From positions 14,632-78,631 of the forward strand of contig NZ_BIFH01000032.1 in assembly GCF_003967355.1 (NCBI RefSeq): a stretch of DNA of 64,000 nucleotides, written 5' to 3'. This stretch comes from Embleya hyalina. GTDB taxonomy: Bacteria > Actinomycetota > Actinomycetes > Streptomycetales > Streptomycetaceae. Position numbers and translations under genes: made by a program. Positions 35,628-44,041 of this stretch are shown here, in pieces. The notes beneath the pieces are model-generated. The model was not told the DNA's origin. It ran no database searches and saw only the letters and a program-made list of their open reading frames with translations. Numbering within the stretch: the first letter of the stretch is position 1; each line of letters begins with the position of its first letter.

Positions 35628-37532
35628 GTGGAAACCTCTAGCTACTTCTCCGTTCTCCAGCGTCGTTGGCCGCTGGTGCTCGCCTGTCTGGCGATCGGAC
35701 TGCTCGCGGGGCTGATCCTGACCCCATCGGACCCCAAGGGCACGGGCAACCAGTGGACCGCCTCGGTCAACGTGCTGCCCGCGCCCAACTCGGCGAAGGA
35801 GTTCAACCTCGCGCCGGTACAACTGATGACCGACGGCGGCGAGGTGGCCCGCCGGGTGGCGAAGCGGCTGAACAACCCCGATCCGGCGGTGCTCGCGGCC
35901 AAGGTCACCTCGCAACTGAACCCGAACCTGGGCCTGGTGACGATCTCCGCGAAGGCGCCCAACCGCAAGGCCGCCGAGGAGCTGGCGAGCGCGTGGGCCC
36001 AGGAGACGGTGGCCGCGTTCGGCGACTCGCAGCGCAAGACCCGGCAGGGTCAGGCGGACAGCATGACCGCACAGTTGGACAAGCTCAAGGCCGACATCGA
36101 CGCGCTGGACAAGAACACCACCAAACGTGCCACCCTCCAGGCGGAGTTCGACGCGAAGCGGACCCAATACACCACCCTCGTGGGGCAGCAGCAGGAGTTG
36201 GTCAACCCGCTGAACGACCCCAAGATCGAGGTGATGGACGGCCTCAAGAGCACGGCGGACTCCACCACCAGCATCCTGGCGCCGACCTCGCGGCCGTTGC
36301 GGATCGCGCTCGCGGCGGCGCTCGGCCTCGCGCTCGGGTTGATCGCCGCGCTCATGGTCGACCGGATGGACGTGCGGCTGCGCGGACGGATCCAGTTGGA
36401 GGACGCGTTCGGCCTCCCGGTGATCGCCGAGGTGCCCAGGGCCCCGCGCCGGCAGCGCGCCGGACACGCGGTGTTGGTCGCGGGGCGTCCGGACAGCCCG
36501 GTCGCGGAGGCGTATCGCACGCTGCGTTCGGCGCTGCTGCTCACCGGTCCGCCCGGGCTCGCCTATCGGCTCGGCGGCACCGACCCGCGGCAGACCCGGG
36601 CCACCGCGATGCCGGTGCGCCGGGTCAGCGATCCGGCGCCGGTGATCCTGGTGGTGTCCTCGAAGCCGGGCGACGGGCGAACCAGCACGGTGGCCAACCT
36701 GGCCGCGGCGCTGGCCGAGGCGGGCCGCTCGGTGCTGGTCCTGGACTGCGACTTCCGCAATCCGGCCACCCACCTGTACCTGGGCGCCAAGCCGGGCAAG
36801 GGCATGTCGGAAGTCCTGCTCGCCGAGCAGGAGATCGACCTCGGCGACGTGGTGCGCGGGACGAACATCCCGAATGTGCGGCTGATCACCGCCGGGGCGC
36901 CGGCCGCCTACCCGGCCGCGCTGCTCCTGCGTGCCGGCGAGGTGGTCCAGCGGGCCCGACACCACGCGGACGTGGTGCTGGTGGACAGCGCGCCGCTGAT
37001 GTACGCGAACGACACCAACGACCTGGTACAGCACGCCGACGCGATGCTGGTGGTGGCCCGCAGCGGCAACCTGACGGCCGATCAGGCGTCCCGGGTGGGC
37101 GAGCTGTTGACCCGGACCGGGGTACCGATCGCCGGCGTCGCGCTGCTCGGCGTGGATCCGACCGGGGCGATGGGCGGCGGCCTCAAGCGCGGGCCGCGGA
37201 TCGGCTCGGTGGGCCGAATGGGCGCGGTCGGCGGCCTGGTGCTGCGCGGTCGCTCCGGCGGAGCGCCGACCGAGCCGGAGGAGGACGCCGAGCGGCCCGC
37301 GCCGAGTTGGGCCAAGCGCAACCAACTCACCGAGGGCGAGCCGGAGTCGACCGAGCACGGCCACGGCTCGCAGCGCACCGACCCGCCCGCCCCGAGCGAG
37401 GACGGCGGCGCCGGCTTCCGGGTGCAGTCGGCCGCCGAGCGGGCGCTGCACGGCGGCGCGGGAGACGGCGCCCAATTGGGTCCGCACTTCGACACGTGGT
37501 CCACCGTCGAACTCGGCTCGGAGGATCGCTGA
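35628..37532 (+). CDS. Wzz-type chain-length protein fused to a BY-kinase-like ATPase
   Basis: 634 residues from GTG 35628 with GGAGGGG 5 bp ahead. Residues 10-30 and 225-250 are the two membrane helices of a Wzz protein, with a coiled periplasmic-side segment between. Residues 335-545 are a CpsD/BY-kinase-like domain: SSKPGDGRTST, VLVLDCDFRNP and VVLVDSAPL. The P-loop lysine is Arg. The C-terminal 90 residues are charged and lack the tyrosine cluster that true BY-kinases phosphorylate. It should set chain length or couple assembly and export. The next gene starts inside its stop codon (TGATG). Confidence 0.88.
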   Translation: METSSYFSVLQRRWPLVLACLAIGLLAGLILTPSDPKGTGNQWTASVNVLPAPNSAKEFNLAPVQLMTDGGEVARRVAKRLNNPDPAVLAAKVTSQLNPNLGLVTISAKAPNRKAAEELASAWAQETVAAFGDSQRKTRQGQADSMTAQLDKLKADIDALDKNTTKRATLQAEFDAKRTQYTTLVGQQQELVNPLNDPKIEVMDGLKSTADSTTSILAPTSRPLRIALAAALGLALGLIAALMVDRMDVRLRGRIQLEDAFGLPVIAEVPRAPRRQRAGHAVLVAGRPDSPVAEAYRTLRSALLLTGPPGLAYRLGGTDPRQTRATAMPVRRVSDPAPVILVVSSKPGDGRTSTVANLAAALAEAGRSVLVLDCDFRNPATHLYLGAKPGKGMSEVLLAEQEIDLGDVVRGTNIPNVRLITAGAPAAYPAALLLRAGEVVQRARHHADVVLVDSAPLMYANDTNDLVQHADAMLVVARSGNLTADQASRVGELLTRTGVPIAGVALLGVDPTGAMGGGLKRGPRIGSVGRMGAVGGLVLRGRSGGAPTEPEEDAERPAPSWAKRNQLTEGEPESTEHGHGSQRTDPPAPSEDGGAGFRVQSAAERALHGGAGDGAQLGPHFDTWSTVELGSEDR

Positions 37533-38635
37533 TGGGAGAGCGCGTTCGCGTCCTGTGGCTCGCCAAGGGTCTGGGGCGCGGTGGTGCCGAGCAGTTGCTG
37601 GTCAACTGCGCCCGTCACCTGGACGACGAACGCTACGAGGTCGAGGTCGCCTACGTGTTGCCGTGGAAGGACGCGCTGGTCCCGACGCTGCGCGGACTCG
37701 GCATCACGGTGCACTGCCTGGGCGGCGGCCGGACCTGGCCGCTGCGGCTGCGCACGCTGGTGCGGGCACGCGGCTACGGGCTGATCCACACGCACATGCC
37801 GGTCCCGGCGGTCGCCGCGCGCGTGGTGGCGGCCGGCGTACCGATCGTGCACACCGAGCACAACATGTGGCCGCGCTATCGGCGGCCCACCCGGCTCGCC
37901 AACGCGTGGACCTACCGGCGCAACAGCGGCGTGATCGCGGTCTCGACGGCGGTGGCCGAGAGCATCGTCCCGGGCCGGTTGCGGCCCGGAGTCAGCCCGA
38001 CGGTGATCCACCACGGCCCGGATCTCGGCGATGCGTTCGCCGGTCCCGGCGCCCGGGAGCGGGCCCGCCGGATGCTGGACCTGGACCAGGACGCCTTCAT
38101 CGTCGGCACGGTGGCCAACTTCACGCCCAAGAAGGACCAGTTGGGCCTGCTGGACGCGCATGCCCGGGTCCGCGAACGGCATCCGGGCGCGCTCCTGGTG
38201 CTGATCGGCTCGGGGCCGCTGGAGGCGACCCTGCGCGAGCGGGCCAACCGGGCCGACCTCAAGGGCTCGGTGGTCTTCACCGGCTCGCGCGGCGACGTAC
38301 CGACCCTGCTGTCCGCCTTCGACGTGTTCGCGCTGAGTTCGCGTCAGGAGGGGCTGCCGGTCTCGTTGATGGAGGCGATGACGGTGGGCCTGCCGTCGGT
38401 GGTGACCGCCGTCGGGGGGATGCCGGAGATCGTCACGGACGGAATCGAGGGCGCGGTGGTGCCGCCGGGCGACCCCCGGGCGTTCGGCGACGCGCTGGCG
38501 GCGTTCGCCGCGGACCCGGCGCGCCGGCGGGCGTGCGGCGAGGCGGCGCACAAGCGTTCCGCCGAGTTCGACGTCGCGGGCGCCCAGCGACGGATCGAGG
38601 ATGTGTACGCGAGAGTGCTGGAGGGGTCGCGGTGA
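37532..38635 (+). CDS. GT4 family glycosyltransferase
   Basis: 367 residues. RVLWLAKGLGRGGAEQLLVN is the donor loop, GLIHTHMPVPAVAARV and VHTEHNMWPRYRRPTR follow, and the C-terminal domain has VGTVANFTPKKDQLGLLDA and the EX7E region SRQEGLPVSLMEAMTVGLPSV. It overlaps the upstream stop by one base and the downstream GTG by four, so it is in the middle of a coupled operon. Confidence 0.9.
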   Translation: MGERVRVLWLAKGLGRGGAEQLLVNCARHLDDERYEVEVAYVLPWKDALVPTLRGLGITVHCLGGGRTWPLRLRTLVRARGYGLIHTHMPVPAVAARVVAAGVPIVHTEHNMWPRYRRPTRLANAWTYRRNSGVIAVSTAVAESIVPGRLRPGVSPTVIHHGPDLGDAFAGPGARERARRMLDLDQDAFIVGTVANFTPKKDQLGLLDAHARVRERHPGALLVLIGSGPLEATLRERANRADLKGSVVFTGSRGDVPTLLSAFDVFALSSRQEGLPVSLMEAMTVGLPSVVTAVGGMPEIVTDGIEGAVVPPGDPRAFGDALAAFAADPARRRACGEAAHKRSAEFDVAGAQRRIEDVYARVLEGSR

Positions 38636-39720
38636 GTGGGCAGGAACGCGGGAATTCGCCTTTCACCGTCCGGGAGTTGGGCAAGCACGACGAGCCCCGG
38701 GTGTTGGATCTGCTGGGCGCGGCGCTGTCCGGCGGGCCGACCGGCGAGCGCACCTCGGAGTTCTTCCGCTGGAAGCATCGGGACAACCCGTTCGGCGCCA
38801 GCCCGGGCCTGGTCGCGGAGCGTGCCGACGGTCGGGTGATGGCCGTACGGCTCTTTCTGCGCTGGGAGTTCGTATTCGGCGGCGAGGTGATCCGGGCGGT
38901 GCGCGCGGTGGACACCGCGACCCATCCCGACGTCCAGGGCCGCGGCCTGTTCCGCCGGCTGACCACCGATCTGCTGGAGCGGATCGAGGCGGACACCTCG
39001 CTGGTGTTCAACACCCCCAACGGCAACAGCCTGCCCGGCTATCTGAAGATGGGCTGGCAGGAGGTCGGGAAGGTGCCGATCGCGCTGCACCCGATCCGGC
39101 CGCTCGCCTTCGCGCGCGGGCTCAAGGAGTTGCGCGCCTCGGGTGATCCGACGGGCACTTCCCAATCCTGGAACTCGGACGACCCGGCGGCCCGTTGCCG
39201 CTTCCCCACCGCCCGTCAGTTCTTCTCCGATCCCCGGGCCGCGGTGGGCTTCGACGAACTGGTCGCCGAGGCCGACGCGGGCGACGCGGCGATCGGGCAC
39301 GACAAGCTGCGCACCGCGCTCACCGGCGACTTCCTGCGCTGGCGCTACGGGGAGGCGCCGGGCCTGGACTACCGGGTCGTCGCCTCCTACAAGAACGGCG
39401 AGTTGACCGGCGTGGTGTTCGGCCGACCGCGCCTGCGCGGGCCGTTGGTCGAGTTCACGCTGTCCCAGATGGTGGTCCGCCCGGGCGACCGGGACACCGC
39501 GCGCAAGCTCTTCTCCGGGGTCGCCATGTCCGGGTGCGACCACGTCGCGACGCACCTGGCGCGCGGCTCGGAGGCGGCCCGCGCGGCCCGCTACGCGGGC
39601 TACGCCACACCGCCGCGCACCGGCATGCTCCTGGTCGCGCGGCCCGTGCACCCGCACCCGATCGACGTCCACGACCTGCGCTCGTGGCAGCTCTCCCTGG
39701 GGGACTTGGAGGTGTTCTAG
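38632..39720 (+). CDS. GNAT family acetyltransferase
   Basis: 362 residues from GTG 38632. The N-terminal GNAT fold shows AVDTATHPDVQGRGLFRRLTTDLL, the acetyl-CoA pyrophosphate loop, and VFNTPNGNSLPGYLKMGWQEVG. A second half of similar length (from about 200) looks like a degenerate GNAT repeat, as in Eis-like or two-domain GNATs. N- or O-acetylation of a sugar nucleotide or repeat is likely from context. It is coupled to the GT gene by GTGA. Confidence 0.82.
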   Translation: MSGQERGNSPFTVRELGKHDEPRVLDLLGAALSGGPTGERTSEFFRWKHRDNPFGASPGLVAERADGRVMAVRLFLRWEFVFGGEVIRAVRAVDTATHPDVQGRGLFRRLTTDLLERIEADTSLVFNTPNGNSLPGYLKMGWQEVGKVPIALHPIRPLAFARGLKELRASGDPTGTSQSWNSDDPAARCRFPTARQFFSDPRAAVGFDELVAEADAGDAAIGHDKLRTALTGDFLRWRYGEAPGLDYRVVASYKNGELTGVVFGRPRLRGPLVEFTLSQMVVRPGDRDTARKLFSGVAMSGCDHVATHLARGSEAARAARYAGYATPPRTGMLLVARPVHPHPIDVHDLRSWQLSLGDLEVF

Positions 39721-39814
39721 CCCCGCGGTCGATGCCGCCGGTCCGGTCCGAGCCGGTCCGTGCGCCACCGCCGTCCTGCGTCGCGCCGGTTCGCCGTTCC
39801 TGCAAGGAGTTCCG

Positions 39815-41308
39815 TTGTCGTCCCGACTCGCGTGGTTCACCCGGTGGACGGGTCGTTCGCCGCGGCTGCCGTGGGGTTCGCTGCTCGCGCTCGCCGCCGT
39901 GGGTGTCTACGTCTCGGTGTTCGCGTGGGCGATGGAGTACCGCCCGTACGACACCTGGGGCGCGCTGATCGTCTTCCCGCTGCTGCTGACCATCAGTGTT
40001 CCGCTGCTGTCCCGGTTCTCCCGCGACGAGCCGCCGTGGGTACGGCGGTTGGTGATCGGCGCGCTGGTCGCCAAGCTGCTCGCGTGCTTCGCCCGCTACT
40101 GGATGTCCTTCGTGCTCTACGAGGGTCGCGCCGACGCGGCGACCTACGACCTGGTCGGGCGGGCCATCGCGCCGCACTTCCGGGACGGCGACTTCACCGT
40201 GGACATCGGCCGCAAGGTGATCGGCACCGGCTTCATCATGATCGTCACCGGGATCGTGTACGCGATCGTCGGCCAGTCCCTGCTCGCGGGCTACCTGGTC
40301 TACTCGTGGCTCGGGTTCTGGGGGCTGTACCTGTTCTGGCGCGCGTTCAACGTGGCCTACCCGGACGGCGATCGGCGCCGCTACGGCAAGCTGCTGTTCT
40401 TCCTGCCGTCCCTGCTGTTCTGGCCGTCGGGGATCGGCAAGGACACCTGGATGATGTTCACGCTGGGGATGGCCGCCTACGGCGTGGCGCTGCTTCTGGT
40501 GCGCAAGCGCGGGGCGTTCGTGTTCCTGATCCTGGGCGCGGTGGGCACCACGATGGTGCGACCGCACGTGACGGTGCTGCTCCTGTGCGGGCTGTGCGTG
40601 GGGTATCTGCTGCGCAACCGGCCGCAACAGGCTTCCGCACTCGGCCCGTTGCGCGCCGCCTTCGGCATCGTGGTGCTCGGGGTGGGCTGCGTGCTCGCGC
40701 TCCAGCAGGTGGGCACCTTCTTCGGTACGCCCGGCATCGGCGCCGCGCAGGCCAACCAGGTGATCGCCAAGACCCAGACGCAGACCGCGCAGGGCGGTTC
40801 GGCCCAGGCGGTGGACGACCAGGCGGCGTTGGCGATCTCGCCGGCCGCGTTGCCGCAGTCGCTGGTGACCGTGCTGTTCCGGCCGTTCCCGTTCGAGGCG
40901 CACAACATCCAGGCCCTGGTCGCGTCGCTGGAAGGCGTCGTGTTGATGGGCCTGTTCGTGGTGGCGTTGCCCCGGTTGAAACGCATTCCGGGTCTGCTGA
41001 TCCGAAGACCCTACGTGGCCTTCGTGATCGTCTACACACTGGTGTTCGCGCTCGCGTTCGCGAACATCCGCAACTTCGGCATCCTCACCCGCGAACGGGT
41101 CCAGGTGTTCCCGTTCGTGCTGGTGTTGCTCGCGGTGTCGAAACCGGAACGGACCGAGACCGCGACGGGCGGTGGTTCGGAGCGGAGACGGCGGCGTGTG
41201 CCCGTGCGGCAGACGATGCCGGTCGCGGCCGATTCCGAGTCGGTGGGGACAGGTTCGACGGATCCGGGGTATCCCGGGGAATTCAGGGGGGATGGGACAT
41301 GGCGGTGA
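39815..41308 (+). CDS. polytopic membrane protein, possible polysaccharide polymerase
   Basis: 497 residues from a TTG start with AAGGAG 5 bp ahead. About ten membrane helices span residues 20-445, with loops containing ADAATYDLVGR, SGIGKDTWMMF and RPHVTVLL. The long last loop before helix 9 is Gln/Ala-rich. The topology suits Wzy/EpsG-like polymerases or ligases, but no diagnostic motif was recognised. The last 60 residues are cytoplasmic and basic. It overlaps the aminotransferase gene by 10 bp. Confidence 0.7.
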   Translation: MSSRLAWFTRWTGRSPRLPWGSLLALAAVGVYVSVFAWAMEYRPYDTWGALIVFPLLLTISVPLLSRFSRDEPPWVRRLVIGALVAKLLACFARYWMSFVLYEGRADAATYDLVGRAIAPHFRDGDFTVDIGRKVIGTGFIMIVTGIVYAIVGQSLLAGYLVYSWLGFWGLYLFWRAFNVAYPDGDRRRYGKLLFFLPSLLFWPSGIGKDTWMMFTLGMAAYGVALLLVRKRGAFVFLILGAVGTTMVRPHVTVLLLCGLCVGYLLRNRPQQASALGPLRAAFGIVVLGVGCVLALQQVGTFFGTPGIGAAQANQVIAKTQTQTAQGGSAQAVDDQAALAISPAALPQSLVTVLFRPFPFEAHNIQALVASLEGVVLMGLFVVALPRLKRIPGLLIRRPYVAFVIVYTLVFALAFANIRNFGILTRERVQVFPFVLVLLAVSKPERTETATGGGSERRRRRVPVRQTMPVAADSESVGTGSTDPGYPGEFRGDGTWR

Positions 41309-42477
41309 CCGGCAAGCCGGCGGTGCTCGGCGGAACGGCGCTGTTCGCGGAGGGCCTGCCGCTGACGCGCGTGCGGGTGCCCGAGCGGGAGGAGTTGGCG
41401 CGGCGCCTGGACACGATCTTGACGAGTGGTCAGCTGACCGACGGGTCCACGGTGCGCGAGTTGGAGGAGGCCGCGGCGGCGCAACTCGACGTGCCGTACG
41501 TGGTGGCGGTGTCGAACTGCACGAGCGGGCTGATGCTCGCGCTCCAGGCGATGGGGGTCAACGGCTCGGTGGCGATGCCGGGCTTCACCTTCTCGGCCAC
41601 CGCGCATGCGGCGCACTGGGCCGGGGCGGCGCCGGTGTTCGCCGAGGTCGACCCGGACACGCTGACCCTGGACCCGGCGGACGCGGCGAAGTTGCTGGCC
41701 GAGTCCGGGGCTTCGGCGCTGATGGCCACGCACGTGTACGGAACCCCGTGTCGGGTCGAGGAGTTGGCCCAGGTCGCCGACGACGCGGGGGTACCGCTCC
41801 TCTACGACGCGGCACACGCACTGGGCAGCCGGCGCGCCGGCACCCCGATCGGCGGCTTCGGCGCGGCGGAGGTCTTCTCGCTCAGCCCGACGAAGGTGGT
41901 CGTCGCGGGCGAGGGCGGCCTGATCGCGACCCGCGACGAGGGCTTGGCCCAGGCGTGCCGATTGGGGCGCGGGTACGGCAACCCGGGCGACTACGACTGC
42001 GTCTTCCCGGGCCTGAACGCCCGGATGTCCGAACTCCACGCGGCGCTGGCCCTGGTCTCGCTGCGGGGTCTGCCGGAGCGGGTACGCACGCGCACCGAAC
42101 TGGTCGCGGCGTTCGCGACGGCGATCCGGGACGTCCCGGGCGTGCGGTTGCCGGTGCTCGCCGAGGGCGACGTATCGACGTGGAAGGACCTGACGCTGGT
42201 GATCGACCCGGAGCCGTTCGGCCTCGACGTCCCCACGCTGGCGCGAGCGCTGAAGGCGGAAGGCATCGACTCCCGCCGCTACTTCCACCCACCGGTCCAC
42301 CGCCAGAAGGCCTACGCCCACCTGCCGGCCCGGGACCTGCCGGTAACGGACGACATCGCGAGCCGGGTCCTCACACTGCCACTGTGGTCACACATGGACA
42401 CAGCCACGGTCACCAGGGTGGCGGAGGCAGTGACCCGCCTGCACGAACACGCAACGGAGGTGCGGTCGACCCGGTAG
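41299..42477 (+). CDS. DegT/DnrJ/EryC1-type sugar aminotransferase
   Basis: 392 residues, PLP-dependent fold type I. NCTSGLMLALQAM binds the phosphate, DAAHALGS holds the ring aspartate, and SLSPTKVVVAGEGG carries the Schiff-base lysine. The C-terminal YFHPPVHRQKAY is typical. It should aminate a keto-sugar nucleotide, giving the amino sugar that the deacetylases and acyltransferases may act on. ATG 41299 has an A(G)6 box upstream. It is the last gene before the repeat island. Confidence 0.9.
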   Translation: MAVTGKPAVLGGTALFAEGLPLTRVRVPEREELARRLDTILTSGQLTDGSTVRELEEAAAAQLDVPYVVAVSNCTSGLMLALQAMGVNGSVAMPGFTFSATAHAAHWAGAAPVFAEVDPDTLTLDPADAAKLLAESGASALMATHVYGTPCRVEELAQVADDAGVPLLYDAAHALGSRRAGTPIGGFGAAEVFSLSPTKVVVAGEGGLIATRDEGLAQACRLGRGYGNPGDYDCVFPGLNARMSELHAALALVSLRGLPERVRTRTELVAAFATAIRDVPGVRLPVLAEGDVSTWKDLTLVIDPEPFGLDVPTLARALKAEGIDSRRYFHPPVHRQKAYAHLPARDLPVTDDIASRVLTLPLWSHMDTATVTRVAEAVTRLHEHATEVRSTR

Positions 42478-42589
42478 GGGGTGGACCTCGGGGCCGGGTT
42501 CGGGCGAGCGACACCCCCCGCCCGACCCGGCGCCCGACCCGGCGCCCGACCGGCGTCCTCCCCGACTCGGCTCCGCCGAACCTGCCCGG

Positions 42590-43021
42590 CTACCCGGGTG
42601 GGTCGGTTACTCCCGGCGCTCGCTGCGCTTCCGGTGACCGGGCACCGGTGCGGGGTTGACCTGGGCCACGAGGCGGGCCGCCGCAGGCGTGCGGGACTCC
42701 GAGACTCCGGCTTCCGGCGAGATGGGTGTGTTGCTCACCGAAACCCGGCCTGCAGCGGCGGGGAGGGTGGGCGCTCGGGTCGAGGCTGCCGGGGCGCCTT
42801 CCCGGGTGGGTCGGCCATTCCCGACGAGCGTTGCGCCTGTGGCTGCGGAGGGCCGGTCCGGGGCTCGTTACAGTCGGTGGTGGGCCGCCAGGCGTGCGGG
42901 ACTCCGAAGCCTGGGGTTCCCGACGAGACGGGCACGTTGCTCACCGAAAACCGGCCTGCAGCGGCGGGCAGGGTGGGTGCTTGGGTCGGGGCTGCCGGGG
43001 CGCCTTCCCGAGTGGGTCGGG
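42590..43021 (+). repeat. left array of a 207-bp repeat (about two units)
   Basis: GGGTGGGTCGG recurs at 42596, 42804 and 43010 (periods 208 and 206). Between them, shared blocks include GCTCACCGAAA, CCGGCCTGCAGCGGCGGG and GCTGCCGGGGCGCCTTCCC. The array ends at 43021 with CCTTCCCGAGTGGGTCGGG. A short GC tandem (CCCGACCCGGCG, about three times) precedes it at 42521-42555. No coding sequence is supported here. Confidence 0.85.
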
Positions 43022-43407
43022 TGATTTTGTGTGTGGTGGGTGTGTGGGTGGCGCCGGTTCACGAAACGGGATCCCGTGGGGTGCCGCAGCCTTTGTGTGA
43101 GAGAAAACCGCAGGTCAGCGTTGATGGGAGCAGTTTCGGGTGCCTTGAGATCCGGTTTCGACCCCCACCTGGCACTTTCGGTCTCCTAGACAGCCTCCGT
43201 GACGTCACGGCACGCGAAGTCGACTTCCACTACACAGTTTCGGTCTCCACACCGGCTTGACGGGGACGGCGTGCACGAAACCGGCACTCGGCGCCCGACT
43301 TTGCCCCCGACCACGCAAAACCGCAGGTCAACGAAGCTCAAAGCCCAGAGACACCCACCGCGATCCGGTTCCGAACCCCAACTCCTTCCCAAACGCCTCC
43401 GCAACTC
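43022..43407. repeat. centre of the repeat island: palindromes and diverged 213-bp tandem duplication
   Basis: Two perfect palindromes, CCGTGACGTCACGG (43197-43210) and GAAGTCGACTTC (43216-43227), sit at the symmetry centre of the two outer arrays (43214.5). Direct repeats 213-214 bp apart are CACGAAAC (43060, 43274), AAAACCGCAGGTCA (43104, 43317) and GATCCGGTTYCGAMCCCCA (43149, 43362). TTTCGGTCTCC occurs at 43176 and 43238. No gene is supported. Confidence 0.75.
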
Positions 43408-43966
43408 CCCGACCCACTCGGGAAGGTGCCCCGGCGGACTCGACCCGAGCGCCCACCCTCCCCGCCGCTGCTGGCCGGTTTTCGGTGAGCAACACACCCA
43501 TCTCGCCGAAAGCCGGAGTCTCGGAGCCCCGCACGCCTGCGGCGGCCCACCGTCGACGCTGACGAGCCCCGGACCGGCCCTCCGCAGCCACAGGCGCAAC
43601 GCCCGCCGGGAACGCCCGACCCACCCGGGAAGGCGCCCCCGCAGCCCCGACCCGACCACCCACCCTCCCCGCCGCTGCTGGCCGGTTTTCGGTGAGCCAC
43701 GTGCCCGTCTCACCGAAAGCCGGCGTCTCGGAGCCCCGCACGCCCGCGGCGGCCCACCGTCGACTCTGACGAGCCCCGGACCGGTCACCCGCAGCCACAG
43801 GCGCAACGCCCGCCGGGAACGCCCGACCCACCCGGGAAGGCGCCCCGGCGGCCCCGACCCAAGCACCCACCCTCCCCGCCGCTGCAGGCCGGTTTTCCCC
43901 GACCAACACACCCGTCTCACCGAAAGCCGGAGTCTCGGAACCCCGCGCGCCGGCAGCGGCCCACCA
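43408..43966 (-). repeat. right array of the 207-bp repeat, inverted (about 2.7 units)
   Basis: The same unit as at 42590-43021 in opposite orientation, with boundaries near 43411, 43618 and 43825 (period 207). The inner end CCCGACCCACTCGGGAAGG (43408-43426) is a perfect 19-bp inverted match to the inner end of the left array. The last unit breaks off near 43966. The remaining 75 bp to the next gene hold only its leader. Confidence 0.85.
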
Positions 43967-44041
43967 CCACCCCGCCCCCGTTCCGCCCCCGGATGGGTGG
44001 CTGGGATCGCGCGGGGGCGGTGGGCGGGTGAGCGTGGGGGG

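Noticed and set aside
42481-43260. Open frames across the left repeat array
   Set aside because: Several frames on both strands are open at once and starts and stops are not kept between repeat units; no ribosome binding site.
42590-43966. CRISPR array
   Set aside because: Repeat units are 207 bp, adjacent and similar over their whole length, with no short repeat/unique spacer pattern and no cas gene.
42590-43966. Insertion sequence
   Set aside because: No transposase frame in either orientation and no clear target-site duplication at the outer ends.
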